This document shows, piece after piece, positions 15,522 to 25,907 of a DNA stretch of 63,066 bases; positions within the stretch are counted from its first letter, which is position 1; every line of letters begins with the position of its first letter. Position numbers and translations under genes: made by a program. The notes beneath the pieces were generated by a model. It was not told the DNA's origin and ran no database searches. It saw only the letters and a program-made list of their open reading frames with translations. This DNA comes from Caulobacteraceae bacterium (GTDB taxonomy: Bacteria; Pseudomonadota; Alphaproteobacteria; Caulobacterales; Caulobacteraceae). The DNA is taken from contig JAQGIW010000165.1 of NCBI GenBank assembly GCA_028290905.1, forward strand, positions 1-63,066, read 5' to 3'.

Positions 15522-15627
15522 TCGCGTCCGTTTTCACTCCGCGCCGCAGTTGGCGCTTGTGGGCGCGCCCCCGGCCGCTCTACGCCTCTCAGGTAGGAAA
15601 CGCCCAACCCTCGTATCGGAGCCTGCC

Positions 15628-18600
15628 CTGTCGGTTCTCGCCGCCCTCCACCATGTCACGCGCTACCGCTACGACCGGCTGGTCGAATTGGGGCCGCAGA
15701 CCGTCCGCCTGCGGCCGGCGCCCCATTGCCGGACCCCGATCCCCAGCTATTCCCTGAAGATCTCCCCTTCCAACCATTTCATCAACTGGCAGCAGGACCC
15801 GCACGGCTCGTGGCTGGCGCGGGTGGTCTTCCCCGAGCGCACCACCGAGTTCAGCGTCGAGGTCGACCTCACCGCGGACATGACGGTGATCAACCCGTTC
15901 GATTTCTTCGTCGAACCCTACGCCGAGCGTTTCCCCTTCGCCTATCCGGCCGACACCGCCCGCGACCTTGCCGCCTATTTCGCCGTCGACGAGGACGGGC
16001 CGCTCCTGAGCGAGGCCGTCGCCGTCCTGGATCCCGCCGGCCGGACCACCGTCGATTTCCTGGTGGCGATGAACGCCGAGGTGGCGCGCAAGGTCGCCTA
16101 TGTGGTCCGCATGGAGCCCGGGGTGCAGAGCCCCGACGAGACCCTGCGCCTGGGGTCCGGCTCGTGCCGCGACAGCGCCTGGCTGCTGGTGCAGATGTTC
16201 CGCAAGCTGGGCCTCGCGGCGCGCTTCGTCTCCGGCTATCTGATCCAGCTCAAGGCCGACATCGACCCGATCGAGGGGCCGCTCGGGACCCAGGTGGACT
16301 TCACCGACCTGCACGCCTGGGCCGAGGTCTACATCCCCGGCGCCGGCTGGGTCGGCCTGGACGCCACCTCGGGCCTCCTGTGCGGCGAGGGGCACCTGCC
16401 GCTGGCGGCCGCGCCCCACTATCGCTCCGCCGCGCCGATCATCGGCGTGGTCAGCCCCGCGAACACCGACTTCCACTTCGAAATGACCGTCACCCGGGTG
16501 GCCCAGGCGACCCGGATCACCCGGCCCTTCGAGGACGAGGACTGGAACGCCCTGGTCACCCTGGGCGGCGTGGTGGAGGCCGATCTCTCCGCCCAGGACG
16601 TGCGCCTGACCATGGGGGGCGAGCCGACCTTCGTCGCCCTCGACGACCGCGAAGCGAAGGAATGGAACACCGACGCCGTGGGTCCGACCAAGCTGGGCCT
16701 CGGCGAGGCGCTGCTGCGGCGGCTGCGGGATCGCTTCGCCCCCGGCGGCCTCGTCCATCATGGCCAGGGCAAATGGTATCCGGGCGAGCCGCTGCCGCGC
16801 TGGGCCCTTGGGCTCTTCTGGCGCCGGGATGGCCGGCCGGTGTGGCGAGGCGAGCTTCCGGCGGCGGAGGCGGCTTCCGGCGCCGCTCCGGCCGCCGCCA
16901 CCGCCGACGCGCGCGCCTTCACGAGCAGCCTGGCGGTGAACCTCGGCATCGATCCGGACCTGGCGCTGGAGGCGCGGGAGGATCCGCTGCACTGGATTAA
17001 GGCGGAAAGCGACCTGCCGGACAACGTCACCGTCGACGATATCGCCCTGGACGATCCCAAGGGCCGCGCCACCCTGGTGCGGGCGATCGCCGGGGGACTG
17101 TCGAAGACGGTCGGCTATGTCCTGCCCCTGCGTCGCGCCACGGGCGGGGCGGAGGGCGAGGGATGGCTCAGCGAGGCGTGGGTGTTCAGGCGCGGCGGCC
17201 TCTATCTCGTCCCCGGCGATTCGCCGGCCGGCCTGCGGCTGCCGTTCGACGGCCTGCCGGAACTGGCGGAAGAGGACTATCCGCGCCTCGTGCCGCGCGA
17301 TCCCTCCGAAGCCCTCGGCCCCCTCCCCTTGCTGGACGATATCTACGGAACGCCGGACCGCCCCGCCCTGCGGCGCGCAAGAATCCGGGCGAAGCCGACC
17401 GCCAAGCCGATCCATGTGCGCACGGCCCTGGCGGTGGAGGCGCGCGACGGCTGGCTGACCGTGTTCCTGCCGCCCATGGCCCGGCTGGAGGAGTGCCTGG
17501 AGCTGATCGCCCGCATCGAGGTCGCCGCCGAGGGCCGGCCGGTCCGCATCGAGGGCTATCCGCCTCCGGACGATCCGAGGCTGGGGGTGCTCAGGGTCAC
17601 CCCCGATCCCGGCGTGATCGAGGTCAATGTCCAGCCGGCGGCGTCGTGGGACGAGGCGGTGGCGATCACCTCGGGCCTCTACGAAGATGCGCGCGCCTGC
17701 CGTCTCACGGCCGACAAGTTCATGATCGACGGGCGGCACACCGGCACCGGCGGCGGCGCCCATGTGGTGGTCGGCGGGGCCAACCCGGACAATTCGCCGT
17801 TCCTGCGCCGCCCGGACGTGCTCAAGAGCCTGCTGCTGTACTGGCAGCGCCACCCGTCCCTCTCCTATTTGTTCTCGGGCCTGTTCATCGGCCCGACCAG
17901 CCAGGCGCCACGCGTCGACGAGGCGCGCCACGACACCCTCTATGAGCTCGACATCGCCCTCGCGCTGATCCGCTCGCCCCAGGAAGCGCCGAGCGGAGCG
18001 GAGCCCATGGCGCCCTGGCGGGTCGACCGGCTGCTGCGCAACCTGCTGATCGACGTCGCCGGCAACACCCACCGCACCGAGATCTGCATCGACAAGCTCT
18101 ACTCTCCCGACGGCCCGACCGGGCGGCTGGGTCTCCTGGAATTCCGCGCGTTCGAGATGCCGCCGGACGCGCGCATGAACCTCGCCCAGCAGCTCCTCAT
18201 CCGCGCCCTGATCGCCTGGTTCTGGCGCGAGCCGCAGGCCGGGCCCCTGGTGCGCTGGGGGACGGCCCTGCACGACCGCTTCATGCTCGAGCACTTCGTC
18301 TGGGGCGATTTCCAGGCGGTGCTGGCAGACCTCGCGGCGGCCGGCTACCCGTTCGGCGCCGCCTGGTTCGAGGCGCAGCGCGCCTTTCGCTTTCCGGTCC
18401 ACGGGAGCGTGCAGTACGGCGGCGTCACCCTCGAGCTGCGCCACGCCCTGGAGCCCTGGCACGTGATGGGCGAGGAAACCACGGCCGGCGGCACGGTGCG
18501 CTTCGTGGATTCCTCGGTGGAGCGCCTGCAGGTGCGCGCGTCCGGCTTCCACCCCGACCGCCACATCGTCGCCTGCAACGGCCGGGCCCTGCCGATGACT

Positions 18601-18936
18601 GCGACAGGGGTGTCAATGGAGGCGGTGGCCGGCGTGCGGTACAAGGCCTGGAAACTCGCCAGCGGACTGCATCCCACCTTGCCCATCGACGCACCGCTCA
18701 CCTTCGACATCCTCGACCGCGGGGCCGGGAGGTCGCTGGGCGGCTGCGTCTATCACGTCGCCCACCCCGGCGGCCGGAACTACAAGACGATGCCGGTCAA
18801 CGCCTATGAGGCCGAGGCCCGCCGCAAGGCGCGCTTCCAGGCCCACGGCCACACGCCCGGCCCGATCCCGCCTCCCCCCTTGGAGCCCTCGGGCGAGTTC
18901 CCGATGACCCTCGACCTGCGGATGGGAAGACGATGA
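15628..18936 (+). CDS. transglutaminase-like protein with DUF2126 domain (about 1100 aa)
   Basis: The family begins with an ALHHVTxYRYDR strand, which is found here at once after 15631. The best-placed ribosome-binding site (GGAG at 15618-15621) points to a CTG start at 15628; GTG at 15559 is an alternative, and frames further upstream overlap the MazF remnant. Residues 1-95 are the transglutaminase N-terminal domain; the catalytic triad is visible as GSCRDSA (Cys), LHAWAEV (His) and GLDATSG (Asp). The rest (from about residue 300) is the large DUF2126 region with [18 protein letters not shown]. It heads a set with an ATP-grasp-alpha-E gene and a second transglutaminase, predicted to make and process amide-linked peptides. 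Substrate unknown. Confidence 0.88.
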   Translation: MSVLAALHHVTRYRYDRLVELGPQTVRLRPAPHCRTPIPSYSLKISPSNHFINWQQDPHGSWLARVVFPERTTEFSVEVDLTADMTVINPFDFFVEPYAERFPFAYPADTARDLAAYFAVDEDGPLLSEAVAVLDPAGRTTVDFLVAMNAEVARKVAYVVRMEPGVQSPDETLRLGSGSCRDSAWLLVQMFRKLGLAARFVSGYLIQLKADIDPIEGPLGTQVDFTDLHAWAEVYIPGAGWVGLDATSGLLCGEGHLPLAAAPHYRSAAPIIGVVSPANTDFHFEMTVTRVAQATRITRPFEDEDWNALVTLGGVVEADLSAQDVRLTMGGEPTFVALDDREAKEWNTDAVGPTKLGLGEALLRRLRDRFAPGGLVHHGQGKWYPGEPLPRWALGLFWRRDGRPVWRGELPAAEAASGAAPAAATADARAFTSSLAVNLGIDPDLALEAREDPLHWIKAESDLPDNVTVDDIALDDPKGRATLVRAIAGGLSKTVGYVLPLRRATGGAEGEGWLSEAWVFRRGGLYLVPGDSPAGLRLPFDGLPELAEEDYPRLVPRDPSEALGPLPLLDDIYGTPDRPALRRARIRAKPTAKPIHVRTALAVEARDGWLTVFLPPMARLEECLELIARIEVAAEGRPVRIEGYPPPDDPRLGVLRVTPDPGVIEVNVQPAASWDEAVAITSGLYEDARACRLTADKFMIDGRHTGTGGGAHVVVGGANPDNSPFLRRPDVLKSLLLYWQRHPSLSYLFSGLFIGPTSQAPRVDEARHDTLYELDIALALIRSPQEAPSGAEPMAPWRVDRLLRNLLIDVAGNTHRTEICIDKLYSPDGPTGRLGLLEFRAFEMPPDARMNLAQQLLIRALIAWFWREPQAGPLVRWGTALHDRFMLEHFVWGDFQAVLADLAAAGYPFGAAWFEAQRAFRFPVHGSVQYGGVTLELRHALEPWHVMGEETTAGGTVRFVDSSVERLQVRASGFHPDRHIVACNGRALPMTATGVSMEAVAGVRYKAWKLASGLHPTLPIDAPLTFDILDRGAGRSLGGCVYHVAHPGGRNYKTMPVNAYEAEARRKARFQAHGHTPGPIPPPPLEPSGEFPMTLDLRMGRR

Positions 18937-18945
18937 GGGCGGGTG

Positions 18946-19057
18946 TGAGCCCCCCTCCCGGCCTTCGGCCGTACTCCCCCCACGCCAACGGGGAGAGGCG
19001 CGCCCTTCTCCTCCCGTTGGCGTGGGGGAGGGGGACCCCGAAGGGGTGGAGGGGGCC
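18946..19057. repeat. two-part GC-rich inverted repeat (REP-like), copy 1
   Basis: Contains a strong hairpin: CTCCCCCCACGCCAACGG (18974-) pairs with CCGTTGGCGTGGGGGAG (-19030). Its outer parts (GTGAGCCCCCCTCCC at the left, GACCCCGAAGGGGTGGAGG at the right) are both found again, each inverted, at 25264-25400. It fills the gap between two genes of the transglutaminase set and may act as a terminator or mRNA-stabilising stem. Confidence 0.65.
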
Positions 19058-19086
19058 GACGCTGCAACGCACGTGGGCGGTGGCAG

Positions 19087-21609
19087 ATGGCTGATTTCGC
19101 GCAGCGGCTCGCCCCCCTCGACGCGGCCGGGGCCGACCGGCTGAGCGCCTGGCTGCGGGGCTACCGTCCCGTGGTGGGGATACCCGACGAGCTGTTCGAC
19201 GCGAGCGGGCGACCGCGCGAGCACTGGCTGCACTTCCTGGGCGACCTGGCCGACTATCCCGCCGACCAGGTCAGGAACCGCTTCACCCTCGCCACCCGGC
19301 ACATCCGCGACACGGGGGTCACCTACCGGGTCTACGGCGAGGAGAGCGAGCGGAGCTGGCCGATCAATCCGGTCCCCCTGATCCTCCACCACGCCGAGTG
19401 GGCGACGATCGCCGCCGCCGTGCGCCAGCGCGCCACCCTGATGGAAGCCCTGCTGCGGGACATCTACGGCGAGGGCGCCCTGGTCGCCCAGGGCCACCTC
19501 CCCGCCGCCGCCCTGACCGGCAGTCCCGACTTCGTGCGCGCGCTGCGTGGCGTTGCGCCCCCCGGAGGCCGCTACCTTCAGCTCTACGCCGCCGACCTCG
19601 CCCGGGGACCGGACGGGCGCTGGTGGGTGCTCGGCGATCGCACCCAGGCGCCCTCGGGGGCCGGCTACGAGCTGGAAAACCGCCTGGTGCTCTCGCGGGC
19701 CTATCCCAACCTCTACAACGCCATGAACGTCGAGCGGCTGGCGCCGTTCTTCGACGCCCTGCGCAGGGGCCTCGCCTCGGCCGCCGAACGGAGCGATCCG
19801 CGCATCTGCCTGCTGACGCCCGGCCCGTTCAGCGAGACCTATTTCGAACAGGCCCACCTGGCGCGCTACCTCGGCTTCCTGCTGGTGGAAGGCGACGACC
19901 TGGTGGTCCGGGACGGCCTCGTCTATGTGCGCACCATCGCGGGCCTCAAGCGCGCCGACGTGCTGTGGCGGCGGGTGGACGCCGATTTCGTCGACCCCCT
20001 GGAACTGAACGCCGCCTCGCGTCTCGGCGTGCCGGGCCTGCTGGAAGCGATGCGCCAGGGCGGCGTCGCCGTGCTCAACATGCCGGGCTCGGGCGTGGTG
20101 GAATCGAGGGCCCTGCTCGGCTTCCTGCCCCGGCTCTGCCGTCGCCTGCTCGGCGAGGAGCTGAAGATGCCGCACGTGGCCACCTGGTGGTGCGGCCAGG
20201 ACCGCGAGAGAGCCCTGGTGCGCGCCCGCGACAACCTCCTCATCGCCCCCGCGTTCAACGTCGCCGCTGCCGGTGATCCCTTCGGGAGGCCGCGCCTGAC
20301 GGCCGAGATGACGCCCGCCGAGCGGGACGAGCTGCTGACCCGACTGGAGGACCGGCCCGGCGACTTCGTCGGCCAGGAGGTGGTGCGCCTCTCGACCATG
20401 CCGGTGCTGCGCGAGGACCGCCTGGAGCCGGCGCCGTTCGTCCTGCGCGTCTACGCCGCCGCCACGCCGGACGGGTTCGAGATCATGCCGGGCGGCTTCT
20501 GCCGGACCTCGGACCAGCTGGACGTGCGGGCCATCTCCATGGGCGAGGGCGCCCGGACCGCCGACGTGTGGGTGATCGCCGAGGCGCCGGTGGAGCGGGT
20601 CAGCCTGCTCGCCAACCGCGACGACGCCAAGGTGCGGCGGATCATGGGCCATCTGCCCAGCCGCGCCGCCGACAACCTGTTCTGGCTGGGCCGCTACCTG
20701 GAGCGCGCCGAAGCCACCCTGCGGCTGGTGCGCAGCCTGTGCACCAGCCTGATGGACGCCGAGGCCGCCGTGCATGGCGCCGGGGAGACCCTGACCAAGC
20801 TGCAGGAGGTGCTGATCGCCTGGGAAGCCCTGGACGAGGACTTCCCGGTGGGCGCCCGGGCCCTGGAAGCCGCGCGCCCCGCCCTGCTCGACGCCGAGGC
20901 CTTCGGTTCGGTGGTAACCCTGGTGCGCCGCGCCCGCCGCACCGCCGCCAGCCTGCGCGAGCGCCTGTCGGCCGATTTCTGGACCCTGCTGCTCAACCTG
21001 GAGAGCGGCCTCACCGACAAGAACCTTCGCCTGTCGTCCGAAGCCGACGCCCTGCAGCAGGTAGAGACCGCCCTGCGCATCCTCGCCGCCCTCTCGGGCC
21101 TGGCCCAGGAGAACATGAACCGCGCCGCCGGCTGGCGCTTCCTCGACATGGGCCGGCGGATCGAGCGGGGCATCAACACCTGCCGCTTCACCGTGACCCT
21201 GGCCCACGACGAGGCCACCATCGACGACCTGGACCTGCTGCTCGATCTCGCCGACAGCCAGATCACCTATCGCGCCCGCTACCTGGTCGGGCTGGCCCTG
21301 ACGCCGGTGCGCGACATGGTGGTGCTCGATCCCTTCAACACCCGCTCGGTGGCCTTCCAGGTCACCGCCCTGCGCGGCCTCCTGGACGCCTTGCCGGCGC
21401 TGGTGGAGGACGGCATGATGGAGCCGCACATCCGCATCCTGCGCGGACTGGACACCGAGATCGAGACCGCGGTGGCGGCGGAGGTGGATCCGGACCTCAT
21501 GCTGCGGTTCCAGAGCGCCCTGATGAACCTCTCCAACGCCGTGTCCGACCGCTACTTCCTGCGCGGCGCCAATGCGAAACCGACCACCAAGCTGGCGGGG
21601 CTCGCATGA
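19087..21609 (+). CDS. circularly permuted ATP-grasp / alpha-E fusion protein (840 aa)
   Basis: Residues about 1-480 are a type-2 circularly permuted ATP-grasp domain (DUF404/DUF407): GVTYRVYG, then DRTQAPSGAGYELENR, SETYFEQAHLARYLGF and the metal/ATP segment VVRDGLVYVRT. From about residue 527 (ADNLFWLGRYLERAEATLR) to the end lies the alpha-E helical domain. In many genomes these are two separate genes; here they are fused. Family knowledge (ATP-grasp amidoligase clusters with alpha-E and transglutaminase) predicts formation of a peptide or amide bond on an unknown substrate. It overlaps the next gene by 4 bases. Confidence 0.88.
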   Translation: MADFAQRLAPLDAAGADRLSAWLRGYRPVVGIPDELFDASGRPREHWLHFLGDLADYPADQVRNRFTLATRHIRDTGVTYRVYGEESERSWPINPVPLILHHAEWATIAAAVRQRATLMEALLRDIYGEGALVAQGHLPAAALTGSPDFVRALRGVAPPGGRYLQLYAADLARGPDGRWWVLGDRTQAPSGAGYELENRLVLSRAYPNLYNAMNVERLAPFFDALRRGLASAAERSDPRICLLTPGPFSETYFEQAHLARYLGFLLVEGDDLVVRDGLVYVRTIAGLKRADVLWRRVDADFVDPLELNAASRLGVPGLLEAMRQGGVAVLNMPGSGVVESRALLGFLPRLCRRLLGEELKMPHVATWWCGQDRERALVRARDNLLIAPAFNVAAAGDPFGRPRLTAEMTPAERDELLTRLEDRPGDFVGQEVVRLSTMPVLREDRLEPAPFVLRVYAAATPDGFEIMPGGFCRTSDQLDVRAISMGEGARTADVWVIAEAPVERVSLLANRDDAKVRRIMGHLPSRAADNLFWLGRYLERAEATLRLVRSLCTSLMDAEAAVHGAGETLTKLQEVLIAWEALDEDFPVGARALEAARPALLDAEAFGSVVTLVRRARRTAASLRERLSADFWTLLLNLESGLTDKNLRLSSEADALQQVETALRILAALSGLAQENMNRAAGWRFLDMGRRIERGINTCRFTVTLAHDEATIDDLDLLLDLADSQITYRARYLVGLALTPVRDMVVLDPFNTRSVAFQVTALRGLLDALPALVEDGMMEPHIRILRGLDTEIETAVAAEVDPDLMLRFQSALMNLSNAVSDRYFLRGANAKPTTKLAGLA

Positions 21610-22511
21610 TCTACCAGGTGCGCCACCGGACGACCTACGCCTATGAGTCCGAGGTGAGCTTCGCCCGCTGCGTCCTGCGCCTGACGCCGCGCTCGTCGGC
21701 CATCCAGACCGTGCTGGGGACCAGCCTCACCGTCACCCCTGAGCCCACCCTCACCTTCGATCGGCTGGGCGCCTTCGGCGAACTGGCCACCACCGTCGTG
21801 ATCGAAACGCCGCACAAGGCCCTGATCATCGACGCCCACGCCCGGGTCGATGTCCACAGTCCGCCCGGCCGGCTCGATTTCGGCGCCGCCTGGGAGGCCG
21901 TGCGCGCCCAGGCCGGGCGCAGTCCGGACCTCGGAGCCGAGGGGCCGGTCAACTTCATCTATCCTTCCCCCCGCGCGCCGCTCGCCCCACCCATGACCGA
22001 ATACGCCCGCGCCAGCTTCACGCGGGGCCGCGGCGTCGTCGACGCCGCAACCGAACTGATGGGCCGCATGTGGCGCGACTTCACCTATGACGGCGAAGCC
22101 ACGGACGTCTCCACGGCGCCCGTGGAAGCTTTCGAGGCCCGGCGGGGCGTCTGCCAGGACTTCGCCCACATCATGATCTGCGGCCTCAGGGGACTTGGCC
22201 TGCCGGCCCGCTACGTCAGCGGCTTCCTGCGCACCTATCCGCCGCCCGGGCGGCCCCGCCTGGAGGGGGCGGACGCCACCCACGCCTGGGTCTGCCTGTG
22301 GTGCGGCGAGGACACCGGCTGGATCGGCTTCGACCCCACCAACGACGTCCTCGCCCAGGACGACCACATCGTCCTGGCCTCGGGCCGCGACTACGCCGAC
22401 GTGGCCCCGATCGACGGCATCATCCTGGCCCCCGGCAAGCAGACCCTCGACGTCGAGGTCGACGTGATCCCCGAATCCGAACTCGCCGCGCCGCGGCTGG
22501 CGTTCGGCTGA
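21606..22511 (+). CDS. transglutaminase-like protein (301 aa)
   Basis: The ATG overlaps the TGA of the ATP-grasp-alpha-E gene (ATGA), so the two are translationally coupled. N-terminal transglutaminase domain begins MIYQVRHRTTYAYESEV; catalytic triad RRGVCQDFAH (Cys), ADATHAWV (His) and GFDPTND (Asp). Length is normal for the stand-alone family. No signal peptide. It is the third gene of the peptide-modification set, likely a peptidase or amidotransferase acting on the product of the ligase. Confidence 0.88.
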   Translation: MIYQVRHRTTYAYESEVSFARCVLRLTPRSSAIQTVLGTSLTVTPEPTLTFDRLGAFGELATTVVIETPHKALIIDAHARVDVHSPPGRLDFGAAWEAVRAQAGRSPDLGAEGPVNFIYPSPRAPLAPPMTEYARASFTRGRGVVDAATELMGRMWRDFTYDGEATDVSTAPVEAFEARRGVCQDFAHIMICGLRGLGLPARYVSGFLRTYPPPGRPRLEGADATHAWVCLWCGEDTGWIGFDPTNDVLAQDDHIVLASGRDYADVAPIDGIILAPGKQTLDVEVDVIPESELAAPRLAFG

Positions 22512-22531
22512 CGGTACGCGTTTTCCGAGCC

Positions 22532-23275
22532 ATGGAACCCAGGATCGGAACCGCCGGCTGGGGCATCCCGGGGGCGGTCGCCGACGCCTTTCCCGGCCCC
22601 GGAAGCGTCCTGGAACGCTACACGCGCGTCCTGACGGCGGCCGAGATCAACTCGACCTTCTACCGCTCCCACCGGCCATCCACCTTCGAGCGCTGGGCGA
22701 GGTCGGTCCCGACGACATTCCGGTTCTCGGTGAAGGTCCCCAGGTCGATCACCCACGAGGCGCGGCTCGCGCGCTGCGAGGCCAAGGTAGACGCCTTCCT
22801 CACCGACATCGCCCCGCTCGGGGAGCGGCTTGGGCCTCTGCTGCTGCAGCTGCCGCCGAGCCTGGCCTTCGACCCCGACCTCACGGGCGTCGTGTGCGCG
22901 CGCCTGACGCGCGGCGAGGGCGTCGAGATCTGCTGCGAGCCGCGCCATCCGACCTGGTTCACCGCCGATGCCGACGCCTGGCTGGCGCAACGCCGCATCG
23001 CACGGGTGGCCGCCCATCCTAGTCCCCACCCGGGGGCGGAAGAGCCCGGCGGCTGGCGCGGCATCGCCTACTACCGATTGCACGGCGCGCCGCGGGTCTA
23101 CTTCTCCCGATACGACGCCGAGGCCCTCGCGGCCCTGGCGGCCCGGCTGACGCGGGAACCGGCGCCGGACGTGTTGTGCGTCTTCGACAACACCGGCTCC
23201 GGCGCGGCGGCGGCGGACGCCCTCGCCCTGAAAGGCATGCTCGCCGCCGTTGCAGCGGCGGAACCCGGGGTTTAG
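22532..23275 (+). CDS. DUF72 (YecE-like) protein (247 aa)
   Basis: Start at the ATG 20 bases after the previous stop; an upstream frame overlaps the transglutaminase and is a shadow. DUF72 hallmarks: IGTAGWGIP at the start, EINSTFYRSH, FRFSVKVPRSITH, LLLQLPPSLAFD, ICCEPRHPTWF and YYRLHGAPRVYFSRYD, then VLCVFDNTGSGAA. TIM-barrel protein of unknown biochemical role. Probably co-transcribed with the transglutaminase set. Confidence 0.85.
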   Translation: MEPRIGTAGWGIPGAVADAFPGPGSVLERYTRVLTAAEINSTFYRSHRPSTFERWARSVPTTFRFSVKVPRSITHEARLARCEAKVDAFLTDIAPLGERLGPLLLQLPPSLAFDPDLTGVVCARLTRGEGVEICCEPRHPTWFTADADAWLAQRRIARVAAHPSPHPGAEEPGGWRGIAYYRLHGAPRVYFSRYDAEALAALAARLTREPAPDVLCVFDNTGSGAAAADALALKGMLAAVAAAEPGV

Positions 23276-23297
23276 AGCGTGCGAGGGGAGGCCACGG

Positions 23298-25256
23298 ATG
23301 GACTTCGGCATATGGAGGGTGGGCGGAGCCCTCACCGCCTTCGGTCTCGCCCTCGCGATGCTTGCCTTCCCGGAGGCCCGCGCCGATCCGCCGACGCCCG
23401 GCCAGCAGGTCTGGATCCAGCGCTGCCAAGCGTGCCACGAGCCGGCGGTGGGCCACGCCCCCGACCGCGCCGCCCTCTCCGCGCGTCCGCGCCAGGCGAT
23501 CGAGGATTCGCTGACCGGCGGCATGATGAAGGCGATGGCGAGCGGTCTCGGCGCCGACGACATCCGGGCCGTGGCGGACTACCTCACCGCGACCCCGGCG
23601 TCCGCGGCGCCCACCCCGGCGCGGGCCCAGGCCGCGGCGGCGGCAAGCTCGACCGGACCAGGCGAAACCGGTCGGTGCGCCGCCAACCCGCCGATCCGGC
23701 CCGGGCCCTCGGATTGGGCCAGCCAGGGCCTCGACGAACGCTCGACCCGGTTCCAGCCCCATCCCCGGCTGCGCGCGGCCGACGTCCCCCGCCTGAAGCT
23801 GAAATGGGCGTTCGCGCTGAGTGGCGGCAGCCAGCCGACGGTGGTCGGCGCATGGCTTTTCATCGCCAATCGGGACGGCAATTTCTACGCCCTCGACGCC
23901 CGCACCGGCTGCGTCCACTGGGTTGTCTCGGACGTTTCCTCGCGCACCACGTCGATGATCGTCAGGTCGAAGGTCTCGCCCAGCGGCTGGGCGACCTTCA
24001 TCGGCGCCCCGCTGACCACCGTCGTCGCCTATGACGCCCAGACCGGCAAACCAATCTGGAAGAGCCCGAGGCTGGAGGCCCATCCCTTCTCCATGCTCAC
24101 CGGCTCGCCGATCCTGTGGGGCGATCGGCTCTACGTGCCGATCAGTTCGTTCGAGGAGGTCGCCGCAGCCCGCCCGACCTACCCCTGCTGCAGCTTCCGC
24201 GGCTCGCTGGTCGCCCTCGATCTGAAGACGGGCAAGCCGCTGTGGCAGACCTATGTGATCGACGAGCCGCTTCGGGCGGCCCGCAAGAATTCGGTGGGGA
24301 CACAGACTCAGGGGCCGGCGGGGGCGGCGATCTGGTCGGCGCCGACGATCGACGCCAAGCGCGGCCTCGTCTATGTGGCGACGGGCGACAGCTACACCGA
24401 CGTCGCGACCGGCGGCGCCGACGCCCTGGTCGCCCTCGACCTCGAGACCGGCAAGGTCCGCTGGAAGACCCAGGTCACGGCGGGCGACAACTACAACGTC
24501 GCCTGCGACATTCCTGGCGGCGGCGCCAATTGCCCGAGCCCCAAGGGCGGCGACTACGATTTCGGCGCGCCGCCGATCCTGCAGGCCCTGGCGAACGGCC
24601 GGGAGGTGCTGCTGGCGGGCCAGAAGTCCGGCCTCGTCTACGGCCTGGATCCCGACACCGGCAAAAGGCTCTGGACGACCCGCGTGGGCACCGGATCGGC
24701 GCTGGGCGGCGTGGAGTGGGGCATGGCGTCCGATGGCCGCCGGCTGTTCGCCGCCAACGCCGACTTCGTCCCCCTGCTGCTGGCGGGGTTGCGGGCGGCC
24801 GGCAAGATCCCCGCCGCCTTCGAGCCTCCGCCCGCCAGGCCCGGCCTCAGCGCGCTCGATCCGGCCACGGGAAGGATCCTGTGGCAGACGCGGGCGCCCG
24901 TGGCCGACTGCCACTATCGCGGCGATCGCTCGCACGACTTCCTGCCCGGCGTGTGCTTCCGCGCCCAGTCGGCCGCGCCCTCCGCCATGCCGGGGGTGGT
25001 GTTCTCGGGAACCCTCGACGGCTGGTTCCGCGCCTATGACGCCGCCACCGGCAAGATCCTGTGGGCGTTCAGCACGACGGCGGCGACCTACGACACCGTC
25101 AACGGCGTCACGGACCAGCCGGGCGGCGGCATCGACAGCATGGGGCCGACGATCGCGAACGGCATGGTCTACCAGGTGTCGGGCTTCAAGGGCTCGTCGA
25201 ACACCGGCGGCAACGCGGTGAACGTGCTCCTGGCGTTCTCGGTGGATGGGAAGTGA
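23298..25256 (+). CDS. secreted PQQ-type beta-propeller dehydrogenase with N-terminal cytochrome c (652 aa)
   Basis: ATG chosen because GAGGGGAGG stands in front of it. Residues 1-32 are a signal peptide (ALTAFGLALAMLAF, cleavage after EARA). CQACH at about residue 51 binds heme c. From about residue 130 the chain forms a PQQ-like beta-propeller with repeated DxxTGxxxW blades (LDLKTGKPLWQT, LDLETGKVRWKT, LDPDTGKRLWTT, LDPATGRILWQT). This cytochrome-plus-propeller layout is that of polyvinyl-alcohol dehydrogenase-like periplasmic enzymes that oxidise alcohols and pass electrons to cytochrome c. The actual substrate is unknown. Confidence 0.82.
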   Translation: MDFGIWRVGGALTAFGLALAMLAFPEARADPPTPGQQVWIQRCQACHEPAVGHAPDRAALSARPRQAIEDSLTGGMMKAMASGLGADDIRAVADYLTATPASAAPTPARAQAAAAASSTGPGETGRCAANPPIRPGPSDWASQGLDERSTRFQPHPRLRAADVPRLKLKWAFALSGGSQPTVVGAWLFIANRDGNFYALDARTGCVHWVVSDVSSRTTSMIVRSKVSPSGWATFIGAPLTTVVAYDAQTGKPIWKSPRLEAHPFSMLTGSPILWGDRLYVPISSFEEVAAARPTYPCCSFRGSLVALDLKTGKPLWQTYVIDEPLRAARKNSVGTQTQGPAGAAIWSAPTIDAKRGLVYVATGDSYTDVATGGADALVALDLETGKVRWKTQVTAGDNYNVACDIPGGGANCPSPKGGDYDFGAPPILQALANGREVLLAGQKSGLVYGLDPDTGKRLWTTRVGTGSALGGVEWGMASDGRRLFAANADFVPLLLAGLRAAGKIPAAFEPPPARPGLSALDPATGRILWQTRAPVADCHYRGDRSHDFLPGVCFRAQSAAPSAMPGVVFSGTLDGWFRAYDAATGKILWAFSTTAATYDTVNGVTDQPGGGIDSMGPTIANGMVYQVSGFKGSSNTGGNAVNVLLAFSVDGK

Positions 25257-25263
25257 AGCCACT

Positions 25264-25400
25264 GCCCGGCGCGTCTCTTCCCCCTCTGGGGGAAGTACCG
25301 GCGAAGCCGGGGATGGGGGCTCACCTGGCAAGATCTTTGTAGCGTCGCCCCCTCCACCCCTTCGGGGTCCCGCTCCCCCAGAGGGGGAGGAGAATAAGCC
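25264..25400. repeat. two-part GC-rich inverted repeat (REP-like), copy 2
   Basis: Left half (CTTCCCCCTCTGGGGGAAGTA through GGGGGCTCAC) and right half (GCCCCCTCCACCCCTTCGGGG through the AGAGGGGGAG end) match the two halves of the element at 18946-19057, each in inverted orientation but in the same order. The outer ends CCCCCTCTGGGGG and CCCCCAGAGGGGG are themselves palindromic. It separates the dehydrogenase gene from mscL and may also terminate transcription. Confidence 0.65.
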
Positions 25401-25484
25401 CGGGCGCGGCGCTCTTTGAGTTCTTCGTGGCTTCGTGGTCAAAATGAAGCTTCGAAAATCGAAATCGATCAGGAGGGAACCCGC

Positions 25485-25907
25485 ATGTCGATGGCCTCGG
25501 AATTCAAGGAATTCATCATGCGCGGCAATGTCGTCGACCTCGCGGTCGGCGTCATCATCGGCGCCGCGTTCGGCAAGATCGTCACCGGCCTGGTCGATCA
25601 GATCATCATGCCGCCCATCGGCCTCATCACCAGCGGCGTCGACTTCTCGCAGCTGAAGGTCGTGCTCAAGGCCGCCGACCCGGTGGCCAAGAAATCCGAG
25701 GTGGCGATCCAGTACGGCGCCTTCATCAACACCTGCATCCAGTTCCTGATCGTCGCCCTCGTGATCTTCCTCATCGTCCAGGCGGTGAACCGGCTGCGAC
25801 GCCAGAAGGCGGCCGCGCCCGATCCCACCCCGGCGGCGCCCACGCCAACGGAGGCCCTGCTGGCCGAGATCCGGGACGCGCTCGTCGCGCGGGGGGGCGG
25901 AACATGA
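25485..25907 (+). CDS. mscL: large-conductance mechanosensitive channel MscL
   Basis: ATG with AGGAGGG seven bases upstream. 140 residues: N-terminal [22 protein letters not shown] (S1 helix and first membrane span TM1), [12 protein letters not shown] loop, second membrane span TM2 [18 protein letters not shown], and the cytoplasmic helix with [15 protein letters not shown]. Normal length. Releases solutes on hypo-osmotic shock. The downstream amidohydrolase overlaps its stop by 4 bases. Confidence 0.95.
   Translation: MSMASEFKEFIMRGNVVDLAVGVIIGAAFGKIVTGLVDQIIMPPIGLITSGVDFSQLKVVLKAADPVAKKSEVAIQYGAFINTCIQFLIVALVIFLIVQAVNRLRRQKAAAPDPTPAAPTPTEALLAEIRDALVARGGGT

Noticed and set aside
15589-18564. 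991-codon open frame on the minus strand
   Set aside because: Antisense to the transglutaminase-DUF2126 gene, which has clear catalytic motifs; the antisense frame has low-complexity Gly/Arg/His composition caused by high GC.
18613-21429. 938-codon open frame on the minus strand
   Set aside because: Antisense to the ATP-grasp-alpha-E gene; no domain visible.
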